Shown piece after piece: positions 47,801-52,685 of a stretch of 64,000 bases of DNA. Location: positions 18,596,001-18,660,000 of the forward strand of contig CAMQGK010000299.1 in the NCBI GenBank assembly GCA_947000775.1, given 5' to 3'. The translations under genes and the position numbers were made by a program. This stretch comes from Pterois miles. Its lineage: Eukaryota > Chordata > Actinopteri > Perciformes > Scorpaenidae. Every line of letters starts with the position of its first letter. Within the stretch, counting starts at the first letter, position 1. The notes beneath the pieces are model-generated. The model had not been told where the DNA came from, did not search any database, and saw only the letters and a list, made by a program, of their open reading frames with translations.

Positions 47801-49788
47801 CAGGGCACATAGAGGCAGACAACCATTAACATGCATTCACATTAATCAGTCATCAATTAATCATCATGATCAATTAAACTGCATTGATGAAGATCATGTA
47901 AACGCCACAGAGAAGAGCCGGGTTGGAACTGCACCACCTGCACCACCTGCAGCCCACTGCTGTGTAGTATGGAACCTAAATTGATTTATTTTGTAGTATG
48001 TGAGTTTTCTGGGTTTCCAAAATGAAAGTAAACAGCACGAACGTGACCACTCCAGCGCTTTGCATTGTGGGATACAGTAGGCGAGGTAGGCTGGTCTGAT
48101 GCAGACTGGAGATTTTCTCTGAATCAGTACGACATCCGGGTATTTTTGACATACTGCAGATTTTGTTTTTGTTCGCATACCACATATTACATTTTGTCCA
48201 AATCAACAAGTCAGCACTCTGACACACTGACAGCTGCTGCTGCCTGTTGGGCTGCAGTTTGTTCTGATTGGAGCAGATTGTTGATGCTAAAGTCAGAACC
48301 TGGGAGGGTTTCTGGACAATATCTGGCATTGATTAGTGTTGTTAATTGATTTACAATAATAGATAAATACACAAATTTGACTAAAGCAACATATTTGTCC
48401 TCTCCCATGTTGGGGTGTAAGAAAACATCAAAAATATTGAGCATCGTGATCTTATGTTTTGTGATACTGTATTGGTTTTTCATTACTAGTTCACATGCAA
48501 AGATGAACTCAGTCAGTACTTTATTTTAGATGCATCTCGGTGTTTGGTTCCTCTCAAAGTAGTGCTGCGATTTTACAGCTGCTGTGGTAAATAGAAATAC
48601 AAAATTTTTTTAAACTCAGTTACATGTAAGAAATTGCAATTTATCGCCTTGCTTGCGGTATCGCAACATACCGCAGTATATTCCCCTCATGATACGCATC
48701 ATATCTTGCCAATGCACAGCCCTACTCCCATGTTGATGAGAGTATTACATACTTGAAAAATCTCCCTTTAAGGTACATTTTGAGCAGATTATAAAAACCT
48801 GGGATTAATTTGTGATTAACTGTGGACAATCGTGATTAAATCCGATTAGTCAGCTAATCTAAGAGGGAAAGATCTTCACTAGTGATAAACAGAGACACTC
48901 AAACACAGGACAAGTACCTCCGAAGTGAAGTGACCTTACAGCTGACATGTGAGGGGCCCTGCCTGCTCTTAAACCACAACAATGGAGGACACAAATAGAG
49001 AGCAGGAGGGGTTTTAAAACCGGGTCCAGGGGATTCAGGACTATTCTTAGAGCAGCAGCTCCTCTCACACTCTCACATAGTGGGCAGGAGGTGTCAGGCA
49101 TCTGTAACATCACACACACACACAAGTCCTTAATGTCCACCACATCACATCAGATGACTCATCTCAGGGAGGCAGTTTTTTCTCAAGACTTTAAAAAATA
49201 TGATCATTGGACTTTTCTTTATGGGATCCATGAGAACAGGAAGTGAGAGCTGTGCACTTGCTGCATTAACACTTCTAATCTCCAGTGTCCCAAATCCGGG
49301 TTGTTTCACCATCAGCGTTTGAGCTCCAGTCCCATAAAGAGGGAGGAATCATGTCACTTGGGATCGTTTTTCTCATGCCATCTTAACCCAGAGTCCCGCT
49401 TCGTGTTTCACTGTTTACAAGTGAAACACGCAGCTCCAGCCTTTATTTTAACTAATGCGATGCAGATTGTGGTTAATTATATTGATAGTCGGAAAGAGGG
49501 CAAAAAAATCACCTCTCCAAGTCTCAGTCGGGATTACTGTCCTGGTTCAGAGCTCTTAGTTCAGAGAAAGGTTTTAATTTAATGGATATTATGTGTTTGA
49601 AATAGCTGTGAGATGGAGACAATATCCCAGAGTGACATCTGGATGGGTGCTGGTGTTAAATCCCCTCGCATCAAGATTAGTCTGAGAATAGGACAGATTT
49701 TATTAAGCTATTTTAATTAAATGTCCAAACCAGAATGAAGCCAAAGCGCAGAACTTACCTCAAGCAGACAGAAGCATTTGCGACGCAT
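6235..49788 (-). CDS. crhr1: corticotropin-releasing hormone receptor 1, 5' half (six coding exons, 3' part outside window)
   Basis: This is a class B1 (secretin-family) G-protein-coupled receptor of the plasma membrane that binds CRH and urocortin-type peptides and couples mainly to Gs. The joined coding sequence is 49759-49788, 41212-41299, 39923-39982, 39465-39590, 15351-15436 and 6235-6341, all complemented. Exon lengths are 30, 88, 60, 126, 86 and 107 nt, and junction phases 0, 1, 1, 1, 0, 2 stay in frame throughout. All junctions seen are GT-AG. Residue matches favour CRHR1 over CRHR2: FYGVRYNTT before the exon 4/5 junction, NN-x-YR after it, ILHEEKK, and HY-x-(I/V)AVIIN in helix 1. Six ectodomain cysteines are present. 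Exons for helices 2-7 were looked for between 1 and 6234 and not found, so they must lie left of the window. A lineage-specific crhr1-like paralogue is not excluded. Confidence 0.93.
6493..6592 (+). mobile_element. AGGGCTGTCA-type element, end fragment
   Basis: aaggctgtcagttgattaaa followed by ttaatcatgattg-type palindromic motifs and aaaatgtaccttaaag, matching the terminal 100 bases of the family. Confidence 0.6.
6776..7215 (-). mobile_element. AGGGCTGTCA-type element, nearly complete uninterrupted copy
   Basis: Starts tagagctgtcaattg and runs in order through agggagatttctcaagtatt, gtccagaaaccctcacaggt, ctgctccaatcagaacaaac, ccagactgactgggactatc and ccacacatctggaggtcagag-like blocks. It serves as the uninserted reference for the composite copies at 43.0 and 47.6 kb. 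The far terminal repeat is lost. Confidence 0.75.
8561..8611 (-). repeat. end of a dispersed repeat shared with 28.98 kb
   Basis: Contains gattctgattggtcaatcac, the reverse complement of the end of the 28719-29002 repeat (gtgattgaccaatcagaatc-like). It runs directly into the 20-bp minisatellite. Confidence 0.6.
8612..10014. repeat. 20-bp minisatellite, about 69 units
   Basis: The unit is accgttgctatgtataacag with frequent variants (accatt, actgtt, tgtattaaag, tgtataatac). Copies are in exact 20-base register from 8621 until 21-base units (agtatatacag) shift it near 9000. Higher-order repeats are visible: a six-unit block of 121 bases repeated around 8940-9300 and again near 9420, and a three-unit 60-base block repeated between about 9660 and 9960. 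Confidence 0.97.
10628..10790 (+). mobile_element. AGGGCTGTCA-type element, internal fragment
   Basis: Matches the family from actagaaaaccagaggaatc through tgacctctgacctccagatg to cccctttacagacatgccca and tcccagtcagtttgg. Both ends are missing. Confidence 0.7.
11124..11170 (+). mobile_element. LINE/SINE-type 3' tail
   Basis: ctgtgaatttctccactgtg then ggactaataaaggaatatct and tatctta, the same tail motif as at 20356 (complement), 56180, 61880 and 63300. Confidence 0.5.
11497..11576 (-). mobile_element. AGGGCTGTCA-type element, internal fragment
   Basis: gacctggttggtaccgatgg followed by attcatcaggttttctagtt is the reverse complement of the family's segment next to the first terminal repeat, seen also at 43750 and 44815. 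Confidence 0.55.
12577..12670 (+). mobile_element. AGGGCTGTCA-type element, end fragment
   Basis: ggctgttaattgagtaaaat followed by repeated tcatgattaat and gcaagttaatcacacaattt motifs, like the family terminus. Confidence 0.5.
13581..13672 (+). repeat. dispersed repeat, pair with 15.0 kb
   Basis: Shares acattaaagctgcagcg, aaaacattcattgtgctttt and gccttctagtgatgc with 15019-15120 in the same orientation, about 1.4 kb apart. No terminal repeats or coding capacity were seen. Confidence 0.7.
14658..14775 (+). mobile_element. foldback-type repeat with gggataatg / cattatcc ends, copy 1
   Basis: aagggataatgcacagtgag at the start and an inverted attattatcctgcttatta later, shared with 22543-22738 and 28719-29002. 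Non-coding. Confidence 0.6.
15019..15120 (+). repeat. dispersed repeat, pair with 13.6 kb
   Basis: Direct-orientation partner of 13581-13672, with about 80% visible identity over the shared 90 bases. Confidence 0.7.
15351..15436 (-). CDS. crhr1: crhr1 coding exon 5 (end of hormone-binding domain)
   Basis: 86 nt between acceptor tctgtgcag and donor GAG|gtaaga, phase 1 in and phase 0 out. With the last base of exon 4 it encodes N, then [19 protein letters not shown] and MCKAILHEE. This carries the fifth and sixth conserved cysteines, the conserved Gly-x-Trp tryptophan, and two sequons (NGT, NYS) at the positions expected for CRHR1. Length and phase match the vertebrate exon. It is separated from exon 4 by about 24 kb of intron. 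Confidence 0.97.
15856..16050 (+). mobile_element. fish tRNA-like-headed interspersed repeat, copy 1
   Basis: catgatggtgcagtgagcaa, then a B-box-like gcaggtttgaatccgg, then gtgtgggttttctccgggtt and gtgtgaatgtgagcgtgaa. The same order is seen at 19769 and 36301 and, complemented, at 55806. It is a very common teleost repeat; I do not assign a family name. Confidence 0.65.
17129..17330 (-). mobile_element. AGGGCTGTCA-type element, half copy
   Basis: gacttgatccagactgactg through catgtctgtaaaggggagac to ctggaggtcagaggtcaagg and ccctttgaaaatggacatca, in family order. The copy abuts the first 55-bp minisatellite array. Confidence 0.7.
17349..17688. repeat. 55-bp minisatellite, array 1 (about 6 units)
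   Basis: The unit begins gtgctgcattcactgtctcc, continues agttcaccgtcaggagagtt and ends actgtagcagccacg. The last units are shorter variants (tccgggagcgttagcggcca). The same unit forms the larger array at 24536-25945. Confidence 0.95.
17906..17987 (+). repeat. dispersed repeat, copy 2 (pair with 5.2 kb)
   Basis: Second copy of the block at 5234-5320, about 220 bases right of minisatellite array 1. Confidence 0.7.
19769..20030 (+). mobile_element. fish tRNA-like-headed interspersed repeat, copy 2
   Basis: The most complete head in the window: cagcacggtggtgcagcggt, ttagcaccgtcgcctcacaa, a B-box-like acaggttcaaatctgg, the gttttctccgggtgctccgg core, and a tail of cctgtccagggtgaaccccg and cagctggggtcgactccagc. 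Confidence 0.7.
20356..20400 (-). mobile_element. LINE/SINE-type 3' tail, minus strand
   Basis: gataagatattcctttattg then gtcccacagtggggaaattc, the complement of the shared retroelement tail. Confidence 0.5.
20474..20544. repeat. (TA)n microsatellite
   Basis: An uninterrupted TA run of about 70 bases. Confidence 0.98.
21190..21292 (-). mobile_element. single end of the 51.7-kb foldback element family
   Basis: tcactcggcagtcgagccat and ccaacgctggatccaggtct match the right arm of the element at 51723-52685 in the same orientation. No opposite arm was seen nearby, so this is a solo or truncated end. Confidence 0.6.
22162..22542 (+). mobile_element. AGGGCTGTCA-type element, full-length copy
   Basis: Starts agggctgtcaaagttaat and ends ggattggcagccct, an imperfect terminal inverted repeat. 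The interior contains gacctctgacctccagatgt, cagtctcccctttacagaca, cagtcagtctggatcaagtc and tgtgagggtttctggacaat. At about 380 bp with no open frame, it is a MITE-like non-autonomous transposon. It abuts the 22543 repeat. Confidence 0.8.
22543..22738 (+). mobile_element. foldback-type repeat with gggataatg / cattatcc ends, copy 2
   Basis: taagggataatgtacagcga, then agctgtacattatcctgctt as an inverted partner, then gaaatcaataatttgacaca and aaaatggtccgccgagtgtg. It ends at the (AAAT)n run. Confidence 0.65.
22739..22783. repeat. (AAAT)n microsatellite
   Basis: About 11 copies of a perfect tetranucleotide. Confidence 0.97.
23976..24510. repeat. diverged tandem repeat, about three units of 130-200 bp
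   Basis: Units share cttcattmaaacttga-like, actaaaactcatcagaacca, gttagtctttcca and caactctggtttg motifs in the same order, at about 24050, 24270 and 24400. The block runs up to the start of 55-bp array 2. Confidence 0.7.
24536..25945. repeat. 55-bp minisatellite, array 2 (about 25.5 units)
   Basis: The same unit as array 1, with cgttcactgtctccagttca and ccgtcaggagagttactgta. Some units are 54 bases (cgttcatgtgtccagttcac). A block of five 55-base units and one 54-base unit (329 bases) is duplicated almost exactly from about 25190 and 25519. Because 55 is not a multiple of 3 and the unit lacks stops in some frames, long open frames arise that are not genes. Confidence 0.97.
25946..26345 (-). 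mobile_element. common fish interspersed repeat (agcctggct / agccaggct)
   Basis: Left edge ttagcctggctctgttaaac, right part gaaagccaggctagctattt and ctttatgctaagctaggcta. The inverted agcctggct/agccaggct pair and the ctaagctaggctaa motif are frequent in teleost introns. It borders array 2 with no gap. Confidence 0.5.
28035..28320 (-). repeat. dispersed repeat, pair with 46.3-46.8 kb
   Basis: Shares cagctgaatattg and gtcagtgtgcatat at its left and cttaaataatgaaaaagctg, gttgatttgcattgaaaaca at its right with 46270-46845. Both copies read as a short Met-Asn-Ile-Ser-x-Cys-Phe-Gln-Cys-Lys-Ser peptide on the minus strand, which is coincidental to repeat homology. Confidence 0.6.
28322..28706 (+). 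mobile_element. AGGGCTGTCA-type element, 3' two-thirds
   Basis: Runs from ccccaccagtctccccttta through ggatcaagtcatagtcaagt, tgtgagggtttctggacaat and ttgacaaatctccctttaag to ttaatcatgattaactatgg. The first terminal repeat is missing. Confidence 0.75.
28719..29002 (+). mobile_element. foldback-type repeat with gggataatg / cattatcc ends, copy 3 (longest)
   Basis: Contains gacaggacgtttcacatcgg, ctagctggacattatcctgc, aaaaatggtcctccagagtc and, at the end, tgattgaccaatcagaatcg. Its end matches, complemented, the sequence next to the 20-bp minisatellite at 8.6 kb. Confidence 0.65.
30850..31363. repeat. 13-bp minisatellite (cgttgttaggtta)
   Basis: Mainly 13-base units cgttgttaggtta and cgttgttatgtta, preceded by four 21-base units attgttaggttaggttgttac and by variants with cattgttgcctta. 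About 510 bases in all. Confidence 0.95.
35172..35435 (-). pseudogene. LINE reverse-transcriptase C-terminal fragment, copy 1
   Basis: The complement encodes [20 protein letters not shown] followed by [14 protein letters not shown] and [20 protein letters not shown]. This Arg/Pro-rich, Trp-containing tail is typical of the end of fish non-LTR retrotransposon ORF2 proteins. Only about 70 residues remain, with a 3' untranslated piece after them, so it is a dead 5'-truncated insertion. I do not assign a clade. Confidence 0.75.
36301..36512 (+). mobile_element. fish tRNA-like-headed interspersed repeat, copy 3 (headless)
   Basis: cagtgtgggttttctccggg, cagtccaaagacatgcaggt, gtgtgaatgtgagcgtgaat and gatggaccggcgaccagtcc follow the family order. 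The tRNA-like head is absent. Confidence 0.65.
36928..37150. repeat. two-unit tandem duplication, about 105 bp
   Basis: ggtcctaaatcaatattaga and ggtcctaaatcaatactaga begin two units, which end catccctgcacaccccaccc and catccctgcaaactccaccc. Confidence 0.75.
38388..38461 (-). mobile_element. retroelement-like tail with perfect hairpin
   Basis: atcagaatcagactcagatt then tactgccaggtaggttttca is a common fish LINE-tail motif in complement. It ends in an 11-bp perfect inverted repeat, gcaccaacaca (38430-38440) and tgtgttggtgc (38450-38460). Confidence 0.45.
38472..38805 (-). pseudogene. LINE reverse-transcriptase C-terminal fragment, copy 2
   Basis: Over 85% visible identity to copy 1 across cagcagggaccccaaacttc, ccagctctgactgggggatc and ctagtcctgggtcttcc, but the reading frame is broken by indels. 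It extends further upstream than copy 1, including the segment around caactggctcctttcaacac. A short extra piece of the same sequence lies at 38877-38916. Confidence 0.7.
39465..39590 (-). CDS. crhr1: crhr1 coding exon 4 (core of hormone-binding domain)
   Basis: 126 nt between acceptor gcgtttcag and donor ACCA|gtaagt, phase 1 in and phase 1 out. It encodes [20 protein letters not shown] followed by [20 protein letters not shown] and a final Thr. This is the hallmark hormone-receptor domain segment, with Cys, Cys-Trp-Pro and Pro-Cys-Pro, nearly identical to CRHR1 of other vertebrates. The equivalent mammalian exon is 120 nt as I recall; the extra codons lie at the 5' end. The mammalian Cys-Asn-Ala-Ser sequon is Cys-Asp-Thr-Ser here, so that glycosylation site is lost. 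The NTT sequon at the 3' end is kept. Confidence 0.97.
39591..39922 (-). other. crhr1: crhr1 intron 3 (332 bp)
   Basis: Short intron between the candidate cassette exon and exon 4. No repeat was recognised in it. Its shortness contrasts with the 24-kb intron that follows and would favour recognition of the two flanking exons together. Confidence 0.65.
39923..39982 (-). CDS. crhr1: crhr1 candidate cassette exon 3 (20-residue ectodomain insert)
   Basis: Exactly 60 nt, preceded by a pyrimidine-rich acceptor (actctccctctggattgcag) and followed by a strong donor GCG|gtgagt. Exon 2 ends in phase 1 and exon 4 starts in phase 1. This exon enters and leaves in phase 1, so it can be included or skipped without shifting the frame. 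Included, it gives Leu, then [19 protein letters not shown], then a Gly codon completed by exon 4. It has no stop and two N-glycosylation sequons (NQT, NAT). It lies 332 bp upstream of exon 4. The insert falls between the first and second cysteines, the loop between the N-terminal helix and the first beta strand. PTH1R has an extra exon-encoded segment in the same loop. The mammalian CRHR1 I know has nothing here. Use in transcripts is inferred, not shown. Confidence 0.7.
39983..41211 (-). other. crhr1: crhr1 intron 2 (about 1.2 kb)
   Basis: It contains one (TA)n(TG)n microsatellite at 40421-40487 and a short end fragment of the gcagccct-type repeat near 40845. Nothing else was recognised. 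Confidence 0.6.
40421..40487. repeat. (TA)n(TG)n microsatellite in intron 2
   Basis: About 54 bases of TA followed by about 12 of TG. Confidence 0.98.
41212..41299 (-). CDS. crhr1: crhr1 coding exon 2 (signal peptide end, first ectodomain cysteine)
   Basis: 88 nt between acceptor ttttgcag and donor C|gtaagt, entering in phase 0 and leaving in phase 1. It encodes 29 residues ending [16 protein letters not shown]. This aligns with the CRHR1 segment that carries the first conserved cysteine (Cys-Glu-x-Leu) and then an N-x-S sequon (NVS). The stretch before it, with a Ser-Val-Ala motif ahead of Asp-Leu-Thr-Cys, suits signal peptidase cleavage after Ala. Exon length and phase agree with the family. 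The cysteine should start the N-terminal helix of the hormone-binding domain and pair with a later cysteine. Confidence 0.9.
41872..42100 (+). mobile_element. short DNA element with ATCG-rich end
   Basis: aagggtgtgacaatatatcg, then repeated gcgatatttcg, atgcatcgtcg and catcgcgatatttt motifs, followed by ggctccattcagtctccact and cccgcccacagcactatctg. This resembles hAT-like non-autonomous elements of fish. The right end is not defined. Confidence 0.45.
43024..43913 (-). mobile_element. composite AGGGCTGTCA-type element (with nested insert)
   Basis: Left part caacatggagtggacaaata to gcagccaacaggcaacaaca, then an insert (43203-43562), then tatgacttgatccagactga through ctggaggtcagaggtcaacg and ggttttctagtttcatatca to the terminal tttgacagctct. 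Orientation is opposite to the copy at 47.6 kb. Confidence 0.75.
43203..43562. mobile_element. nested insert A inside the 43.0-kb element
   Basis: Shares, in reverse complement, the segments gatttggacaaaatgtagta, gtcgtactgattcagagaaa, cccacaatgcaaagcgctgg, acgttcatgctgtttacttc and ggttttgaaaacagcc with the insert at 47784-48207. It ends in an imperfect hairpin around catactgcatactgcgatcc. Confidence 0.7.
44711..44803. repeat. (TA)n microsatellite
   Basis: About 85 bases of perfect TA flanked by short tg/ca steps. It replaces the first terminus of the adjacent element. Confidence 0.98.
44811..45302 (+). mobile_element. AGGGCTGTCA-type element lacking its first terminus
   Basis: agaaaacctaaagaatccat through tgacctctgacctccagatg, agtcagaacctgtgagggtt and ctgacaaatctccctttaaa to the terminal gactgacagccct. 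The (TA)n run sits where the first terminal repeat should be. Confidence 0.75.
46035..46127 (-). mobile_element. gcagccct-ended fish repeat fragment
   Basis: ttttatagcccaaaaaacta, then atcgattaatc, then aaaataattattagttgcag and ccct. This is a frequent teleost terminal motif, distinct from the AGGGCTGTCA family. Short relatives end near 14416 and 40846. Confidence 0.5.
46270..46845 (-). repeat. dispersed repeat, pair with 28.0-28.3 kb
   Basis: Left block gcagctgaatatccccataa and tgtcagtgtgcacatgttgg, right block cttaaataatgaaacacctg and gctgatttgcactgaaagca. The middle is longer than in the 28-kb copy. Confidence 0.55.
47221..47264 (+). mobile_element. LINE-type 3' tail with (ATCC)n
   Basis: atttcctaatttgggatcaa followed by taaagtac and repeated atcc, as at the end of fish non-LTR elements. 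Confidence 0.45.
47784..48207. mobile_element. nested insert A inside the 47.6-kb element
   Basis: Lies between ...actagtcata and aagtcagcactc, the same internal site as in the 43.0-kb copy. It begins ggctgttcttgaaaccgc and ends ttttgtccaaatcaac. It has about 60 more bases than the other copy, mainly between 47803 and 47970. Confidence 0.7.
48413..48724. mobile_element. nested insert B, flanked by an 11-bp direct repeat
   Basis: 312 bases starting gggtgtaagaaaac and ending ccaatgcacagcccta, flanked on both sides by ctcccatgttg (48402-48412 and 48725-48735). Terminal sequences are only loosely inverted (gggtgt / acagccct). The direct repeat and hAT-like ends suggest a transposon insertion. 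Confidence 0.75.
49759..49788 (-). CDS. crhr1: crhr1 coding exon 1 (initiator and start of signal peptide)
   Basis: Ten codons, [10 protein letters not shown], end in a consensus donor GAG|gtaagt. The exon joins exon 2 in phase 0, giving a basic start followed by a moderately hydrophobic stretch, as expected for a signal peptide. The ATG at 49786-49788 is the first in-frame ATG after an upstream TAA at about 49873. The exon lies just downstream, on the minus strand, of the only strongly CpG-rich block in this part of the window, which fits a first exon. The sequence is too short to prove by homology. The glutamate inside the hydrophobic stretch is unusual. A different first exon elsewhere in the 8.5-kb intron, or an alternative promoter, remains possible. 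Confidence 0.62.
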
Positions 49789-49989
49789 TTTTATTTTCAC
49801 ATGTTCATGTGCGTCTGTAAATGTCTTCTTGGCAATGTTTTTATCCACCGAGACTCCACACCTTTTTTTAGTTTAATTGCGCAAAGAAAAGTGGCACAAT
49901 TTGCGCAGAAAATATGCTGTTGGAAACAGAGAAAGGCGCGTGGTCAGAAAGATCTCCAAATTATGCTCCATGAAGAAGGTTTAATAAGG

Positions 49990-50510
49990 AGGATCCGTTC
50001 AGGTGATAAACTGTCCGTTCGGGTCGGTTTCTCCTGATAAAGAAGTCGCTCCGTCAGTTTGTGTTACCGGACTGGAAACCGAATCCACCTGGGAGAGACG
50101 CGCACCATCACACGGACACTATCGTACCCTTCACGGTTGGCCCCGGACCAGAAACTCCTCTCAGTCCGCAGATGACGCCGTCATGTCCCCCTCCTCTGCT
50201 CCTCATCCAGTTTCTGCGCCCTGAGCGGAGCAGCGCTGGTGGTTCACGTCGTCTCCTCGACGCGCCGCCCACGTTGTGCCACTTAAACCGGAGGAATAAC
50301 TCAATTCCTCGTCGTGGAGTTAATTATGCAACAGCTCTCGGTCCCCGCCGCTCCAGATCCTAATCTCTAATCCCTCCGCAATCTAGACGTCACCGCTGTG
50401 AGAAAGTTAAAAGCAGAGGCCCGGGGTAAACTGGGTTTGGAGAGAGGAAAGAATCCGTGCGCATTACCGAGGAGAAGAGGCGCTCATCCAGGGAAGGAAA
50501 CCCTTTTAAC
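49990..50510 (-). promoter_or_regulatory. crhr1: CpG-rich block, probable crhr1 promoter and 5' UTR
   Basis: About 40 CpG dinucleotides in roughly 500 bases, far denser than the surrounding AT-rich sequence. The block ends some 200 bases upstream of the predicted initiator codon on the minus strand. It contains CRE-like half sites (gacgtcac at 50387-50394; a palindromic atgacgccgtcat near 50173-50185). No clear TATA box was seen, so a dispersed start is likely. The exact transcription start cannot be fixed from sequence alone. Confidence 0.55.
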
Positions 50511-51722
50511 ACGTGTCCCCGTTTTCAGTTGAATTAGTGCCAAAGCTCGGAGTTGACAGATTTGGCTGCGAGCGAAGAAGGACAGATGGTCCCACTGTGG
50601 CAATAAAGTTAAGCATCTGCCCGCAGGGATCTCTGTAAATAAAATCCAATGCAAATGAGTTCCTAAAAAACACGCTCTTTAAAAATAGACTCCACGTTTC
50701 AATGTGCTGAAACAACCAATCAATCAATAGGCAGTCAGGATCAATCCTAATTAAATCTGCTGGGTCATTAAATCATTAAAGTTATAAGAAAGAACACAAT
50801 GCATTTTACTGCTGCACAAAATTAAGTTTATTGTTATTGACTTTTCTCTAATTTTGGACCCTTTAGAATTTCAATGACTTTTTTTTTTAGCCACAGGGGG
50901 GCAGCAGCTGTAGCAACAAGCTGTAAGCACAATATTGACATATCATCACATTTTAAAGATGATATAGTGAATTTGTTAGCATACCTCAAGGTTATACAAT
51001 AGGTTTCTTTAATAATAAGGGTAAATCTGATGTGCAGACAGAATATTCAGCACTCCTGAGTTAAAGCAATCTACCCACTCAGCACAAACACACATTTAAA
51101 GAAACATCATCTTGTGAAGGGCTTATTGCATGGGCCGAATGCCATCTCAAAAAAGTACAAAATGCAAGACTCCCTCAAAAATAATCCAAGGCACTCTGTA
51201 GTGTTTGAACAAATTTCAAATGCTTAAAATGGCCAACGCGTTGCAACCAACATCAGGATCACTACCAGCATGCAGCAGCAGCTCACACATTGGATTGTTT
51301 CTGAGGGAGTTTTGCATTTAGTATTTTTCTGAGCTGGCTCTCCACCCATGCAATGAATGAACCCAGTACACCTGAAGGATCCAAAGAGCACCTGTAAGTG
51401 ATTACCACAAAGACCCGGCAGCGTTTCTAATCCATTGACTTCACTGACATCATCGTAGTATTAAAATAGTGTATGTTTTAAACTCTTAAAGTACAATGTG
51501 TGGGTAGCTTTGTTTAGTAGTGCAATAACTGCAAGTACACAAGTATTCCTGTGTTGTTTTGTTCTCCACCTCGGGGCCATGAACTGACAGGATAAATGAC
51601 ACTGAAATACAAAATACTCACCTGCGAATATTATATGTCAAGGGCTTTTGTTGTGAAAGGTAAGATTGGAAGGAGTGGATCGGGTCTGCGCTGTCAAGGT
51701 TGAAAGCATGAATGTCTAAAGA

Positions 51723-52685
51723 GATCTGGATCCAGCATTGGAGGCAGGGCCCCGTTCATTCCTATGAAAGTTGCTCAGTGGTGCATGAAGTCAACGAGTA
51801 GACTTCTGGGTCTGGAAAGGTACCCGGATCCTCCGAGTCTTACTGGGCCCTGCTGCACATGTCCGATATGCACAGTAGCGTCTGCTCGGTCACATGACTC
51901 GGCCACGGGGTCCCAACGTCACGGCTTGCACTGTCGTCACGGTCTGGGTCTCAATAGACATAAACAGAGGAAGGAAATAACTGTGGATTCAGCTCTCAGA
52001 GTGTTTCACAACTTTCAGGACCAAATGATTTAAATAAGGACTGTTAGAGTGTTTATACTGCGTCTCTTTCTCAACTGAAGTCTATGAGAAAAAGTCTTTT
52101 GGGACCTGTGACGTCACGTGACGGACACAGAAGTTGCAGTACCACCGTTTGGCCACTACAGCCATGTTGAGATCAACGACTTCCGGTTTGGACTCGAGCC
52201 TCCAGGAAGAGTACCAGACTGTGAAGCAAATGGCAAAGGCCAAGCGGTGGTACTACAACGTCTGTCTTTGTCACGAGATGGCATGGGGCCCAAAAAGACT
52301 TTTTCTCATAGACTTACATTGAGAAAGAGATGTCTGTAACTCAGCAGATCATTTTTTTTGAGGTGGCTCAACTCCCCAGTACGAACACTCTAATACCTTT
52401 ATTTAATTCATTAGGTCCTAACAGTTATAAAACACTCTAATAGCTGAATCTGTTCATATGAGTGAGACCCAGAACGAGGCTGGACCGAGGGCTGGGAGGT
52501 GGAGTTAAAGGAGATGCTCTGATCTGAAAACACTGGAGCCGAGAAATAGGCATTAATGTAATTAACCCGAAAGAAGATCCAGGTATTTTTCCACTCGGCA
52601 GTTGAGCCATTTTGACTTCATGCACCACTGAGCAACTCTCATAGGAACGCAAGCCTCCAATGCTGGATCCAGGTCTCTGTACATC
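51723..52685. mobile_element. foldback DNA element with long terminal and nested internal inverted repeats
   Basis: The left arm 51723-51795 (gatctggatccagcattgga, gttgctcagtggtgcatgaa) is inverted in the right arm 52612-52685. An inner inverted pair is 52060-52105 and 52285-52333, sharing agtctatgagaaaaagtctt. A third, weaker palindrome surrounds tagagtgtt near 52045 and 52385. About 960 bases, with no transposase frame. Confidence 0.75.

Larger units (their letters stand above)
47580..48860 (+). mobile_element. composite AGGGCTGTCA-type element with two nested inserts
   Basis: Starts agggctttcaaagttaacgc, passes tctctgacctccagatgtgt and cagtctcccctttacagaca, then insert A (47784-48207), then agtcagcactctgacacact, gggagggtttctggacaata and acatatttgtcctctcccat, then insert B (48413-48724), then ttgaaaaatctccctttaag and a ttaactgtggacaatcgtga end. 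Confidence 0.8.
41300..49758 (-). other. crhr1: crhr1 intron 1 (about 8.5 kb)
   Basis: Most of the named content is mobile elements: an ATCG-rich short DNA element (41872), two composite AGGGCTGTCA elements (43024 and 47580), a third simple copy (44811), a (TA)n run, and the 46.0- and 46.3-kb repeats. The stretches 41310-41870, 42110-43020, 45310-46030 and 48870-49750 hold nothing recognised. If exon 1 is misassigned, the true first exon is probably in this interval or in the CpG-rich block. Confidence 0.55.

Noticed and set aside
50003..50363. Plus-strand frames of 73 and 100 codons in the CpG-rich block
   Set aside because: GC-rich sequence has few stops. No family features were seen, and they lie in the predicted crhr1 promoter on the opposite strand.
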